Shown: positions 5,912 to 14,000, numbered from the stretch's first letter. The stretch: DNA of 35,678 nt from Prado023 sp049688595 (GCA_049688595.1 JBAVLA010000041.1:1-35678); one strand, 5' to 3'. A program made the numbers and translations. The notes: generated from the sequence alone by a model not told the origin.

Positions 5912-8214
5912 TCGACACCGTTTCCATTGCGCAAGCCCATCCCGAGACCTCCCAGCCCTACGCCGAGCTGGGGCTCAAGCCGGACGAGTACGACCGGATC
6001 CGCGAGATCCTGGGTCGCCGGCCGACCTCCAGCGAGTTGGCCATGTACTCGGTGATGTGGAGCGAGCACTGCTCCTACAAGTCCTCGAAGGTGCACCTGC
6101 GCCAGTTCGGCGAGAAGAAGCCGGAGAGCGACGCCCTCCTGGTCGGGATCGGGGAGAACGCAGGCGTCGTCGACATCGGTGACGGTTGGGCGGTGACGTT
6201 CAAGGTCGAGTCGCACAACCACCCGTCCTACGTCGAGCCGTACCAGGGCGCGGCGACTGGGGTCGGCGGCATCGTGCGCGACATCATGAGCATGGGCGCC
6301 CGGCCCGTTGCGGTGATGGACCCGTTGCGATTCGGCGCGGCCGACCACCCGGACACCCGGCGCGTGCTGCCCGGTGTCGTCGCAGGCGTCGGCGGCTACG
6401 GGAACTGCTTGGGCCTGCCCAACATCGGCGGCGAGGTCGTGTTCGACACCTGCTACCAGGGCAACCCGCTGGTCAATGCGCTGTGCGTCGGCGTGATGCG
6501 GCATCAGGACATCCACCTGGCCAGTGCCAAGGGCGTGGGCAATGCCGTGATCCTGTACGGCGCCCGGACCGGCGGTGACGGAATCGGCGGCGTGTCGGTG
6601 CTGGCCTCCGAGACGTTCACGGAGGGCGGGCCGACCAAGCGACCCAGCGTCCAGGTGGGTGACCCCTTCATGGAGAAGCTGCTCATCGAGTGCACGCTCG
6701 AAGTGCTGGGAGCCGGGCTCGTGGAGGGCATCCAGGATCTGGGTGGCGCGGGCATCTCGTGCGCCACCTCGGAGCTGGCCTCTGCTGGTGAGGGTGGGAT
6801 GCACGTGTGGCTGGACCGCGTCCTGCTGCGCGACCCGACCCTGTCGCCGGAGGAGATCCTCATGAGCGAGTCGCAGGAGCGGATGTGCGCCGTGGTCGAG
6901 CCGGCCAAGGTCGATGCCTTCATGGCCATCTGCCGCAAGTGGGACGTCGAGGCCGTCGTGATCGGGGAGGTCAACGCCTCGGGCCGGCTCACGGTGGACT
7001 GGCACGGTGAGCGGGTCGTGGACGTGCCGCCGCGGACCGTCGCGCATGAGGGCCCCGTCTACAACCGGCCGATCGCACGTCCGTGGTGGCTGACCGCGCG
7101 GCAGGAGGACGCTCCCACCGCTGAGAGGCTCGCCCGGCCGGCCGACGCCGACGCGATCCGCGCGACGATCATGCGGCTGATCGCCTCGCCGAACCTGGCG
7201 GCCAAGGACTGGGTGACCGACCAGTACGACCGGTACGTCATGGGCAACACCGTCATGGCCCAGCCCGACGACGCCGGCATCATCCGCGTGGATGACGAGA
7301 CTGGGCGGGGTGTGGCGCTGGCCACGGACGCGAACGGCCGCTTCGCCGCACTCGACCCGTATGCCGGGGCTCAGCTGTCGTACGCGGAGGCCTACCGGAA
7401 CGTCGCCGTCGCCGGGGGCGTGCCACTGGCCGTCACCAACTGCCTGAACTTCGGCTCCCCGGAGGATGCCGGGGTCATGTGGCAGTTCCGCGAGGCCGTC
7501 TCGGGATTGGCCGACGCGTGCCTCCAACTGGGTACGCCGGTGACCGGCGGGAACGTCAGTTTCTACAACCAGACCGGCGACGTCGCCATCCACCCGACCC
7601 CCCTGGTCGGAGTCCTCGGCGTGATCGACGACGTCGCCCGCCGCACGCCCATGGCCTGGGGCCCCGACGGTGAGCTGATCTACGTCCTCGGCCAGACACG
7701 TGACGAGTTCGGCGGGTCCGAATGGGCGCATGTCGTGCACGGGCACCTCGGCGGGCTTCCGCCACAGCTGGACCTGGAGTCCGAGCGCCAGCTCGGGCAG
7801 ATCCTCGTGGCGGGTTCGCGCGACGGCATGTTCACGGCAGCGCACGACGTCTCCGATGGCGGGATCGTGGTGACCCTGTTGGAGATGGCCCTGCGCGCTG
7901 GTGTGGGCGCGCGGTGCTGGGTGCCCGACGGCATCGACCCGTTCGTGTTCCTGATGGCTGAGTCGGCCACGCGAGCCATCGCGGTCGTGCCGCGTTCAGA
8001 GGAGCTCAGGTTCACGCAGATGTGCGGGGCTCGGGGCTTCGCTGCCACCCGGATCGGCGTAGTGGACTCTGGGACCGGGACCGGGGCCGGGGCCGGGACC
8101 GGGGCCGGCGTGCAGACGCTTGTGATCGACGGGGTGTACGGCGAGGCTGTCGTCGTGCCGCTCGAGGAGGTGCGGTCGCTGCGGGAGGGGACGCTGCCGG
8201 CGCTGTTCGGGTAG
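5908..8214 (+). CDS. purL: Phosphoribosylformylglycinamidine synthase subunit PurL
   Basis: The ATP-dependent synthetase subunit that converts FGAR to FGAM with ammonia from PurQ. At 768 residues it is the small PurL type, which needs PurS and PurQ, both encoded just upstream. Clear signatures are MWSEHCSYKSSK near residues 50-61, the KVESHNHPS segment with the catalytic His, the GGIVRDIMSMGARP motif, DLGGAGISCATSE, and in the second half GGNVSFYNQT and AAHDVSDGG. It starts at ATG 5908 inside the purQ stop. Near residues 722-733 there is a Gly/Thr/Ala low-complexity stretch encoded by six copies of a GGGRCC hexamer, which looks like a recent lineage-specific insertion close to the C-terminus. 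Confidence 0.96.
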   Translation: MIDTVSIAQAHPETSQPYAELGLKPDEYDRIREILGRRPTSSELAMYSVMWSEHCSYKSSKVHLRQFGEKKPESDALLVGIGENAGVVDIGDGWAVTFKVESHNHPSYVEPYQGAATGVGGIVRDIMSMGARPVAVMDPLRFGAADHPDTRRVLPGVVAGVGGYGNCLGLPNIGGEVVFDTCYQGNPLVNALCVGVMRHQDIHLASAKGVGNAVILYGARTGGDGIGGVSVLASETFTEGGPTKRPSVQVGDPFMEKLLIECTLEVLGAGLVEGIQDLGGAGISCATSELASAGEGGMHVWLDRVLLRDPTLSPEEILMSESQERMCAVVEPAKVDAFMAICRKWDVEAVVIGEVNASGRLTVDWHGERVVDVPPRTVAHEGPVYNRPIARPWWLTARQEDAPTAERLARPADADAIRATIMRLIASPNLAAKDWVTDQYDRYVMGNTVMAQPDDAGIIRVDDETGRGVALATDANGRFAALDPYAGAQLSYAEAYRNVAVAGGVPLAVTNCLNFGSPEDAGVMWQFREAVSGLADACLQLGTPVTGGNVSFYNQTGDVAIHPTPLVGVLGVIDDVARRTPMAWGPDGELIYVLGQTRDEFGGSEWAHVVHGHLGGLPPQLDLESERQLGQILVAGSRDGMFTAAHDVSDGGIVVTLLEMALRAGVGARCWVPDGIDPFVFLMAESATRAIAVVPRSEELRFTQMCGARGFAATRIGVVDSGTGTGAGAGTGAGVQTLVIDGVYGEAVVVPLEEVRSLREGTLPALFG
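8071..8106 (+). repeat. Hexanucleotide tandem repeat inside purL
   Basis: Six consecutive GGGRCC units (ACC, ACC, GCC, GCC, ACC, GCC as the second codon) encode Gly-Thr/Gly-Ala pairs at residues 722-733 of PurL. The frame is preserved. Such a repeat can gain or lose whole units without a frameshift. Confidence 0.85.
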
Positions 8215-8230
8215 GCCGGATTGCGCGAAA

Positions 8231-8256
8231 GGGTTGCTGGGCGGATCCGGCAGCCC
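8231..8256 (+). terminator. Hairpin terminator after purL
   Basis: A 10-bp stem with two G-U pairs (8231-8240 with 8247-8256) and a 6-nt loop starts 16 bases after the purL stop. It is followed by CTTGGG, not a long T-tract. It probably ends the purSQL transcript. Confidence 0.55.
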
Positions 8257-8376
8257 CTTGGGCTGGCTGTGCGCTGAATCACACGATTGGTGCGTTTCGG
8301 GCAGAGGTGCCGCCGGGTAATGACGAGGTGTCCCGCCGGGATCACATGCAGTGCACGATTCAACTCCGGAGCAACG

Positions 8377-8508
8377 ATGTCCACGACGAAGATGCCTGGT
8401 TCCCCGAGTGCGCTCGCAATGGTCGAGCAGCGTCTGGTCGCCGCCGCGAAGGAGCGCGCGGAGGCAGCCAAGCGGGCTGCCGATTCGGCGTCGCCCGCGA
8501 CGCCCTGA
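8377..8508 (+). CDS. Small alanine- and lysine-rich protein, function unknown
   Basis: A 43-residue ORF starting MSTTKMPGSPSALAMVEQ. It has an ATG preceded by GGAG with five bases between, and the composition of a short amphipathic helix (VEQRLVAAAKERAEAAKRAADSA). No membrane segment or known domain is visible. It sits between purL and the convergent SCP_3 gene and is followed by a hairpin at 8527-8548, so it has the layout of a separate transcription unit. I do not recognise a family; the good ribosome binding site is the main argument that it is real. A longer in-frame start at 8287 has no such site. Confidence 0.45.
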   Translation: MSTTKMPGSPSALAMVEQRLVAAAKERAEAAKRAADSASPATP

Positions 8509-8526
8509 TCGGTCCCGCCCGGCACC

Positions 8527-8548
8527 CTGGCCCCCAGCAGCGGGCCAG
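8527..8548. terminator. Hairpin between convergent genes
   Basis: CTGGCCC (8527-8533) pairs perfectly with GGGCCAG (8542-8548) around an 8-nt loop. It lies between the small ORF ending at 8508 and the SCP_3 gene ending at 8566 on the other strand, so it could serve both. Confidence 0.5.
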
Positions 8549-8565
8549 CGGCTCCCAGTGGACTC

Positions 8566-8934
8566 TCACACCAGCGGAAGCCAGTCCGTGAGGTCCGCCC
8601 GCTCCCCGCTGGCCCGGACCAAGCCGGCGGCCCGCGCCTCAGCCCAGGTCAGGCCTCCGGTCCCCAACCTGAGCCAGGTCCGCGGGTCCATCTCGACGAC
8701 CGCCCGGGGAGTACCCCGGCGGTGCGCAGGACCGGGTACCGCCTGGGCGGCTGCGCACGGTGGGATGCGGATCTCGACGGAATGGCCGGGGGCACGGTCG
8801 ACGAGCATCTGGAGCAGGTAGCGCACTGCCATGCGCTGCGTCACGCGGTCGACCTGACCACCAGACGTGATCGCGTCGTTCGCCGCGCGCAGCGCCTCGG
8901 CGCCCGCTGCAGGGTCGATCCGGGGTCTCGGCAC
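8566..8934 (-). CDS. Sterol carrier family protein (bacterial SCP ortholog, SCP_3)
   Basis: A 122-residue protein resembling the bacterial sterol-carrier-like family often found beside purF in actinomycetes; the ligand is unknown. Family-like features are the N-terminal PRPRIDPAAGAEALRAA, the TQRMAVRYLLQMLVDRAPGHSVEIRIPP core, and AVVEMDPRTWLRLGTGGLTW near the C-terminus. The open frame extends far upstream antisense to purF, but that part is a shadow. I place the start at GTG 8934 because the family normally begins just before the PRxRIDP segment, with GGGAGA about ten bases upstream. A GTG further upstream would add an AEVPLG repeat. The gene is divergent from purF. Confidence 0.72.
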   Translation of the reverse strand: MPRPRIDPAAGAEALRAANDAITSGGQVDRVTQRMAVRYLLQMLVDRAPGHSVEIRIPPCAAAQAVPGPAHRRGTPRAVVEMDPRTWLRLGTGGLTWAEARAAGLVRASGERADLTDWLPLV

Positions 8935-8952
8935 GACGCCAGTGTCTCCCGT

Positions 8953-8988
8953 GCCGAGGGGGACCTCTGCGCCGAGGGGGACCTCTGC
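8953..8988. repeat. 18-bp perfect tandem duplication
   Basis: GCCGAGGGGGACCTCTGC occurs twice in a row (8953-8970 and 8971-8988), just upstream of the assigned SCP_3 start. If translation began further upstream it would encode AEVPLG twice. Either way it looks like a recent slippage event in the purF/SCP_3 intergenic region. Confidence 0.85.
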
Positions 8989-9087
8989 CACGGGGTGCGG
9001 CCGGCCACTTCGTGCCCATCGCCTGTGGGCGGGTCGGGTACTGCCCGGGCTGGGTACTGCGACTGAGCGGTTCGCCGCGGCGACACC

Positions 9088-9093
9088 TAGAAT
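9088..9093 (+). promoter_or_regulatory. -10 hexamer of a leaderless purF promoter
   Basis: TAGAAT at 9088-9093 is followed by six bases and then GTG 9100. No Shine-Dalgarno sequence is present, so the mRNA probably begins at the start codon. The -35 region is not recognisable. Confidence 0.55.
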
Positions 9094-9099
9094 CGCACT

Positions 9100-10581
9100 G
9101 TGGCGCGCGGAGACGGCAGGCTCACGCACGATCTGGACCCTCATGACAGGGGCCCGCAAGACGCTTGCGGTGTGTTCGGGGTCTGGGCGCCCGATGAGGA
9201 CGTCGCGAAGCTGACGTACTTCGGGCTCTACGCGCTCCAGCATCGGGGTCAGGAGTCCGCGGGCATCGCGGTCAGCGATGGCCACCAGACCATGGTCTAC
9301 AAGGACATGGGCCTGGTCTCCCAGGTGTTCACCGAGGGTGCCCTCGCCTCTCTGCGTGGGCACGTCGCAGTCGGGCACTGCCGCTACTCGACGACGGGTT
9401 CGAGCGTGTGGGAGAACGCCCAACCCACCTTCCGGTCCACCGCGACGGGTCATCTGGCCCTTGCGCACAACGGGAACCTGATCAACACCGTCGAGCTTTC
9501 CCACCGTGTGGCCGCAGTGCAGAACGGGGCCGGGATGCTCCCGATCGGCGGCACGGCAGCCACATCGGACACCGAGCTCCTGACCGCACTCCTGGCCGCC
9601 CACCCGGACGAGTCGATGCTCGCGGCCGCAGTCGATGAGCTGCCGCACGTCCGCGGGGCATACAGCTTGGTGTTCATGGACGACACGAGCCTGTATGCGG
9701 CTCGTGATCCGCAGGGGATCCGTCCACTGGTCCTCGGTCGCCTGGAGCGCGGCGGGTGGGTGGTCGCCTCGGAGACCGCAGCGCTGGACATAGTCGGGGC
9801 CCAGTTCGTCCGGGAGGTGGAGCCCGGGGAGGCGATCGCCATCGACAAGCACGGGATCCGCTCCGACATCTTCTCCCGCCCGGAGCCCAAGGGGTGCCTG
9901 TTCGAGTACGTGTACCTGGCCCGGCCCGACACGAGAATCGCCCGTCGCAGCGTGCACGCGACCCGCGTGGCGATCGGGGAGCGGCTGGCGCGGGAGCATC
10001 CGGTTGACGCGGACCTGGTCATCCCTACGCCCGACTCCGGGACGCCCGCGGCGATCGGCTACGCCCATGCCAGCGGGATCCCGTTCGCCCAGGGCCTGGT
10101 GAAGAACGCCTACGTGGGGCGCACGTTCATCCAACCCTCCCAGACGATCCGGCAGCGCGGGATCCGCCTGAAGCTCAACCCGCTGCGCGACGTGATTGAC
10201 GGCAAGCGCCTCATCGTCGTCGACGACTCGATCGTCCGGGGCAACACCCAGCGCGCGATCGTGAAGATGCTCAGGGAAGCCGGAGCCGCTGAGGTGCACG
10301 TCCGGATCTCCAGCCCGCCAGTCCGATGGCCCTGCTTCTACGGCATCGACTTCGCCACGAAGGCCGAGCTGATCGCCAGTGGGCGGACCGTCGAGGAGAT
10401 CCGCGAGTCCATCGGAGCAGACTCGTTGGGCTTCGTCTCGCTCGAGGGACTCACGGAGGCGACCACGCTGGGAGCGCAGAACCTGTGCCGCGCTTGCTTC
10501 GACGGCGTCTACCCGATCCCTCTGCCGGAGCCCGCGAAGCTGGGCAAGCACCTTCTGGAGACCATGGAGGTGGGCGCGTGA
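9100..10581 (+). CDS. purF: Amidophosphoribosyltransferase
   Basis: Catalyses the committed step of purine synthesis, making phosphoribosylamine from PRPP and glutamine. The 493-residue precursor starts at GTG 9100 and has a 22-residue propeptide before Cys23; cleavage exposes the N-terminal nucleophile of CGVFGVW, as in the Bacillus-type enzyme. The glutaminase half includes YFGLYALQHRGQESAG, and the phosphoribosyltransferase half has the PRPP loop VVDDSIVRGNT near residues 371-381. Four cysteines expected for a [4Fe-4S] cluster are present, in PKGCLFEYVY, WPCFYG and LCRAC (two). The stop codon overlaps the purM start (GTGA), so the two genes form a coupled operon. Transcription is probably leaderless. 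Confidence 0.96.
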   Translation: MARGDGRLTHDLDPHDRGPQDACGVFGVWAPDEDVAKLTYFGLYALQHRGQESAGIAVSDGHQTMVYKDMGLVSQVFTEGALASLRGHVAVGHCRYSTTGSSVWENAQPTFRSTATGHLALAHNGNLINTVELSHRVAAVQNGAGMLPIGGTAATSDTELLTALLAAHPDESMLAAAVDELPHVRGAYSLVFMDDTSLYAARDPQGIRPLVLGRLERGGWVVASETAALDIVGAQFVREVEPGEAIAIDKHGIRSDIFSRPEPKGCLFEYVYLARPDTRIARRSVHATRVAIGERLAREHPVDADLVIPTPDSGTPAAIGYAHASGIPFAQGLVKNAYVGRTFIQPSQTIRQRGIRLKLNPLRDVIDGKRLIVVDDSIVRGNTQRAIVKMLREAGAAEVHVRISSPPVRWPCFYGIDFATKAELIASGRTVEEIRESIGADSLGFVSLEGLTEATTLGAQNLCRACFDGVYPIPLPEPAKLGKHLLETMEVGA

Positions 10582-11681
10582 CCGGGCCCACCTCGGCTGG
10601 CGCCACGTACGCGGCTGCGGGCGTGGACGTCGCCGCCGGCGAACGTGCCGTGGATCTGATGCGTGCCGCGATCGCCAGGGCCCAGCGGCCCGAGGTCGTG
10701 GGCGGTGTGGGCGGGTTCGCCGGCCTGTTCGACGCCTCGGCCCTCACCCGGTTCCGCCGACCGCTTCTGGCCACGTCGACCGACGGCGTGGGCACCAAGG
10801 TCGCCGTGGCGCGGCGGATGGGCGTGCACGACACCATCGGCATCGACCTGGTGGCGATGGTCGTCGACGACCTCGTCGTGTGCGGGGCCGAGCCGTGGTT
10901 CATGACCGACTACATCGCCATCGGGTCGGTGGTCCCCGAACGGGTTGCGGCGATCGTCACGGGCATCGCTGAGGGCTGCCGCCAAGCCGGTGTCGCCCTC
11001 GTGGGCGGGGAGACCGCCGAGCATCCCGGGCTGCTCGCGCCGGATGAGTACGACGTGGCCGGCGCCGGCACCGGTGTCGTGGAGGCCGACGATCTCCTGG
11101 GTCCGGCGCGGGTCCGCCCCGGCGACGCCCTCATCGCCATGGCGTCCAGCGGGCTGCACTCCAACGGCTACTCCCTGGCTCGCCACGTGCTCTTCGATCG
11201 CGCCGGCTGGGCGCTGGACAGGTACGTCGCCGAGTTGGGCCGGACCCTCGGCGCGGAGCTCCTCGAGCCTACTCGGGTCTACGCCCTCGACGTCCTCGAC
11301 CTCATCTCCGGTGGGGGTGTGCATGCGCTGTCCCACATCACCGGCGGCGGGATCGCCGCGAACGTCGCCCGGGTCCTCCCACCCCAGCTGCACGCGACCA
11401 TAGACCGGCGGACGTGGACTCCGGCGCCGATCTTCGGGCTCATCGGCGAGCTCGGCGGAGTCGCCCTGGGCGAACGCGAGCGCACCTTCAACGAGGGCCT
11501 GGGCATGGTGGCTATCGTTGCCCGGGATGTGGCTGACGCTGCAGTGGACCGGCTGACCGAGCGCGGGGTCCCAGCGTGGCGATGCGGCGAGGTGCGGGTG
11601 GCACAGCCGGACGACGTCTCAGATGCCGCCGCGAAGGGCGGCCTCGGTGGGACGGTCGCACTCGTCGGCAACCATCCGTAG
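10578..11681 (+). CDS. purM: Phosphoribosylformylglycinamidine cyclo-ligase
   Basis: AIR synthetase, which closes the imidazole ring of FGAM using ATP, the step after PurSQL. The 367-residue length is normal. Recognisable segments are TYAAAGVDVAAGERAV near the start, STDGVGTKVAVARRMG, GIDLVAMVVDDLVVCGAEP, GGETAEHPG, ASSGLHSNGYSLAR, and HITGGGIAANVARVLP. The open frame extends upstream inside purF, but GTG 10578 overlapping the purF TGA is the expected start and gives the family's N-terminus. It is followed by the convergent DUF3073 gene, a common actinobacterial arrangement. Confidence 0.95.
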   Translation: MTGPTSAGATYAAAGVDVAAGERAVDLMRAAIARAQRPEVVGGVGGFAGLFDASALTRFRRPLLATSTDGVGTKVAVARRMGVHDTIGIDLVAMVVDDLVVCGAEPWFMTDYIAIGSVVPERVAAIVTGIAEGCRQAGVALVGGETAEHPGLLAPDEYDVAGAGTGVVEADDLLGPARVRPGDALIAMASSGLHSNGYSLARHVLFDRAGWALDRYVAELGRTLGAELLEPTRVYALDVLDLISGGGVHALSHITGGGIAANVARVLPPQLHATIDRRTWTPAPIFGLIGELGGVALGERERTFNEGLGMVAIVARDVADAAVDRLTERGVPAWRCGEVRVAQPDDVSDAAAKGGLGGTVALVGNHP

Positions 11682-11735
11682 GGTCGCTCCCGAGCGTTGG
11701 ACAGTGACCGGCAGGTCGCATCGCCGGCGGCACCC

Positions 11736-11960
11736 TCAGCGGGGGTACTCCTCCGACTCGTCCTCGTCCTCGGCCTCGTCACCGTCGGGGGAGTACTTCG
11801 CGTAGGGGTCCTCGAAGTCCTCGTCCTCGACATCCTGGTCACTGGGTGCGGAGGACCCAGCGAGTTCGGCCTGGAGCCGATCCAGATCGGTGGCCGGTCC
11901 ACCGTACTTCAACTGGCGGGCGACCTTCGTCTGCTTGGCCTTGGCCCGGCCGCGCCCCAT
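11736..11960 (-). CDS. DUF3073 family small protein
   Basis: A 74-residue protein with the DUF3073 hallmark start MGRGRAKAKQTKVARQLKY, a basic N-terminal half and a strongly acidic C-terminal half (DVEDEDFEDPYAKY, then an Asp/Glu run). Function is unknown; the charge pattern suggests nucleic-acid or ribosome contact, but that is inference. The ATG at 11960 has AGGAGG upstream. It lies convergently after purM, as in many actinomycetes. Confidence 0.88.
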   Translation of the reverse strand: MGRGRAKAKQTKVARQLKYGGPATDLDRLQAELAGSSAPSDQDVEDEDFEDPYAKYSPDGDEAEDEDESEEYPR

Positions 11961-12038
11961 GGCTCGACCTCCTCCTCCGGGTTAGGTCCGGACGGTACAC
12001 ATATGTCCGCCCCCGGTGCGGGGCGACGATCGGAGTCC

Positions 12039-12044
12039 ATATTA
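12039..12044 (-). promoter_or_regulatory. Candidate -10 box for the DUF3073 gene
   Basis: Read on the minus strand the hexamer is TAATAT, close to the sigma-70 consensus, 78 bases upstream of the ATG at 11960. The -35 position is GC-rich and does not match well. Confidence 0.35.
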
Positions 12045-12275
12045 CCCGCGGCGCGATGAAGGCGCCCACCACCGGTGCGCCGCTCCACGTGTGGCGGCGT
12101 CAAGCCCAGCGCGTGCCAGCTGCGGCGGTGGGCAGGGGTCCGAATCGGCCCTGGGTTCCCGACGCTGGACCCGCCGTCAACGGATCCAGCCGCACCGGTC
12201 GGCAGGCCCCGAGGGCTGCCACCGGCGTGCCGTTACCGTGCTGCAAAGATCTTGGTGCAAAATGCCCTCCCCGTG

Positions 12276-12304
12276 TTGAAGTGTCGGTTCACCGGTGCAA
12301 TGCT
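12276..12304 (+). promoter_or_regulatory. Candidate bldC promoter
   Basis: TTGAAG (12276-12281) and AATGCT (12299-12304) are separated by 17 bases. Transcription would start near 12311 and give a leader of about 46 nt with the AAGGAG ribosome binding site. A second possible -10, TACGGT, lies at 12327-12332. Confidence 0.4.
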
Positions 12305-12356
12305 TCCCTGAAGATGTCCGTTTGATTACGGTCTGTGACCAATCAAGGAGCGCGTG

Positions 12357-12578
12357 ATGTCTGCACGACAGCAGGAAGTGGAACCGCTTCTCACGCCGGC
12401 TGAGGTTGCCGCGCTTTTTCGCGTCGATCCCAAGACCGTCACCCGTTGGGCCAACGCCGGTAAGCTGACTTCGATCAGGACCCTCGGTGGACATCGCAGG
12501 TACCTCGAGAGTGAGGTCCGGGCCCTGCTCGAGAGCATCCCGACGCCGCGCGACGGCGTCGCGGGCGGGGCTGATTAG
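12357..12578 (+). CDS. bldC: BldC family developmental transcriptional regulator
   Basis: A 73-residue MerR-like winged helix DNA-binding protein without the usual MerR effector domain. In Streptomyces BldC binds cooperatively to direct repeats and controls the timing of development. The core PLLTPAEVAALFRVDPKTVTR followed by KLTSIRTLGGHRRY is nearly that of the Streptomyces protein as I recall it, and the length matches. ATG 12357 has AAGGAG six bases upstream; a GTG one codon earlier (12354) is too close to it. It is convergent with the MATE gene, with a hairpin at 12609-12630 between them. Conservation of this protein does not by itself mean the organism sporulates. Confidence 0.9.
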   Translation: MSARQQEVEPLLTPAEVAALFRVDPKTVTRWANAGKLTSIRTLGGHRRYLESEVRALLESIPTPRDGVAGGAD

Positions 12579-12608
12579 CCGACTGCGACGCCTGCAGCCG
12601 ACAGTCGA

Positions 12609-12630
12609 ACCGTGCGCGTGTCGGCACGGT
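12609..12630. terminator. Hairpin between bldC and the MATE gene
   Basis: ACCGTGC (12609-12615) pairs perfectly with GCACGGT (12624-12630) around an 8-nt loop, in the 84-bp gap between two convergent genes. It may act in both directions. Confidence 0.5.
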
Positions 12631-12662
12631 GGCCCTGTCACGTCCGGACATCGGACCGGCCC

Positions 12663-13994
12663 TCACCGCGTGGGTCCCGTCACGACCCAGCCTGTGCCGC
12701 GGACGCGCCAGAGGAGGGCGGTCGCGCGGGCCAGCATGAACACGCCCAGCGCCAGCCACAGGTCGGTGACACTGCCTCGGGACTGCCAGACCCACCACGC
12801 TGCAGGAGCGAACGCGGCCAGGGCGAACAACTGGGCGCCGACCAGGAACCACGTGTCGCCGGCTCCCAGCAGCACGCCGTCGAGGACGAAGACGACGCCG
12901 GCCAGGGGCTGCTGCAGCGCCACGACGACGAGGGCGGAAGCGACCATCTGCTGGACGGAGGGGTCGTCCCCGAACAACTGCGAGAGCCACGGCCGCAGGG
13001 CCAGGACCAGGGCCATCAGGATCGCCCCCAGCCACAGGCCCCACTTGGTCATCAGCCACGTGGCCGCCCGGGCAAGGTCCACGGTCCCGGCGCCCAGGTG
13101 CTTGCCGAGCAGTGCCTGGCCGGCGATGGCCAGCGCGTCCAGGCTCAGGGCCAGGACGTACCAGATCGTCAAGGTCACGTAGTAGGCGGCCAGTTGGGCA
13201 TCCCCGATCCGTGCGGCGACCATGACGGCCAGGATGAGCACCGCGCGAAGGGCGACCGTGCGCCAGAACAGCGGGATCGCCCCCCGGGTGGCGGCCGCCA
13301 GGCCCGAGCGGCTCGGCCTGAGCCCGGCATGCTCGCGTCGGGCTCGTCCGGCCAGGACCAGTGCGTACAGGACCCCGGCCAGGGCCTCGGCCGCCACGGT
13401 CGCCCACGCCGAGCCGGCGACGCCCCACCGGGCGACGAGCACGAAGTACGCAGCCAGCGCAGCGTTCGTGCTCACTGAGGCCACCGTCACCCACAGGGTC
13501 GTCGCGGTGTCCTGCAGGCCGCGGAGCACGCCCGTCGCGGCCATGGAGGCAAGCGCGAACGGGAACGCCAGCGCGATCGTGCGCAGGTAGGCGAGGGCCT
13601 GCGGGGTCGACTCGGGGGACGTGCCGATCCATTCGAGCAGCTGCGGACCGGCGAGCCAGGTGACCGCGGTCGCGGCGGCACCGATGCCAAGCCCGAGCGC
13701 CACGCCCTCGACGCCGGCGTTGATCCCGGCGTCGACCTGCCCGGCTCCGACCCGGCGGGCGACAACGGCCGTAGTCCCGTAGGCCAGGAAGATGGCCAAG
13801 CCGGTGACCGTGGTGAACACCTGCGCTCCTGCCCCCAGGGCGGCCAGGGAGGTCGTGCCCAGCGTGGCCACGATCGCGGCGTCGATCAGAGTGAAGAGGG
13901 GGTGGGCGACGAGCGCCCCGAAGGCGGGGATGGCGAGCCGGAGGATGTCCCGGGCGGCGGACGTGGTCCCAGCCTCGGGCAGGGCGTTGACCAC
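12663..13994 (-). CDS. MATE family efflux transporter
   Basis: A cytoplasmic-membrane exporter of the multidrug and toxin extrusion family, driven by proton or sodium gradients; the substrate is unknown. The 443-residue protein has about 12 hydrophobic segments in two similar halves. Typical features are LRLAIPAFGALVAHPLFTLID with the P and D of helix 1, the GTTSLAALGAG region, VARRVGAGQ after helix 2, and its second-half counterpart LLGKHLGAG. I use GTG 13994 because a TATGGT hexamer lies six bases before it, which would make the mRNA leaderless, and because the longer frame to 14060 is Arg/Cys-rich and overlaps the tRNA operon terminator. The gene is convergent with bldC. Confidence 0.88.
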   Translation of the reverse strand: MVNALPEAGTTSAARDILRLAIPAFGALVAHPLFTLIDAAIVATLGTTSLAALGAGAQVFTTVTGLAIFLAYGTTAVVARRVGAGQVDAGINAGVEGVALGLGIGAAATAVTWLAGPQLLEWIGTSPESTPQALAYLRTIALAFPFALASMAATGVLRGLQDTATTLWVTVASVSTNAALAAYFVLVARWGVAGSAWATVAAEALAGVLYALVLAGRARREHAGLRPSRSGLAAATRGAIPLFWRTVALRAVLILAVMVAARIGDAQLAAYYVTLTIWYVLALSLDALAIAGQALLGKHLGAGTVDLARAATWLMTKWGLWLGAILMALVLALRPWLSQLFGDDPSVQQMVASALVVVALQQPLAGVVFVLDGVLLGAGDTWFLVGAQLFALAAFAPAAWWVWQSRGSVTDLWLALGVFMLARATALLWRVRGTGWVVTGPTR

Positions 13995-14000
13995 CCGTGG

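Larger units (their letters stand above)
11961..12356. other. Gene-free 396-bp region between DUF3073 and bldC
   Basis: The gap separates two divergent regulatory-type genes. It contains candidate promoters for both directions (listed separately), the 8-bp palindrome ACATATGT at 11999-12006, and two copies of the palindrome CACCGGTG (12070-12077 and 12290-12297), the second lying in the bldC promoter spacer. There is also a loose direct repeat GGTGCAAAATGC/GGTGCAATGC near 12255 and 12294. No small ORF or RNA gene is convincing. Its length for two very short genes suggests complex control. Confidence 0.5.

Noticed and set aside
5698..7845. A 715-codon open frame on the minus strand
   Set aside because: It is antisense to purQ and purL and has a His/Asp/Arg/Val-rich composition typical of a shadow frame.
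8355..8370. A possible seventh repeat copy (CGATTCAACTCCGG)
   Set aside because: It matches one end of the 4781 copy but lacks the rest of the motif and overlaps the ribosome binding site of the small ORF, so chance is the simpler explanation.
8935..10551. Upstream extension of the SCP_3 frame to about 660 codons
   Set aside because: The extension runs antisense through purF. Only the last 122 codons look like a protein family.
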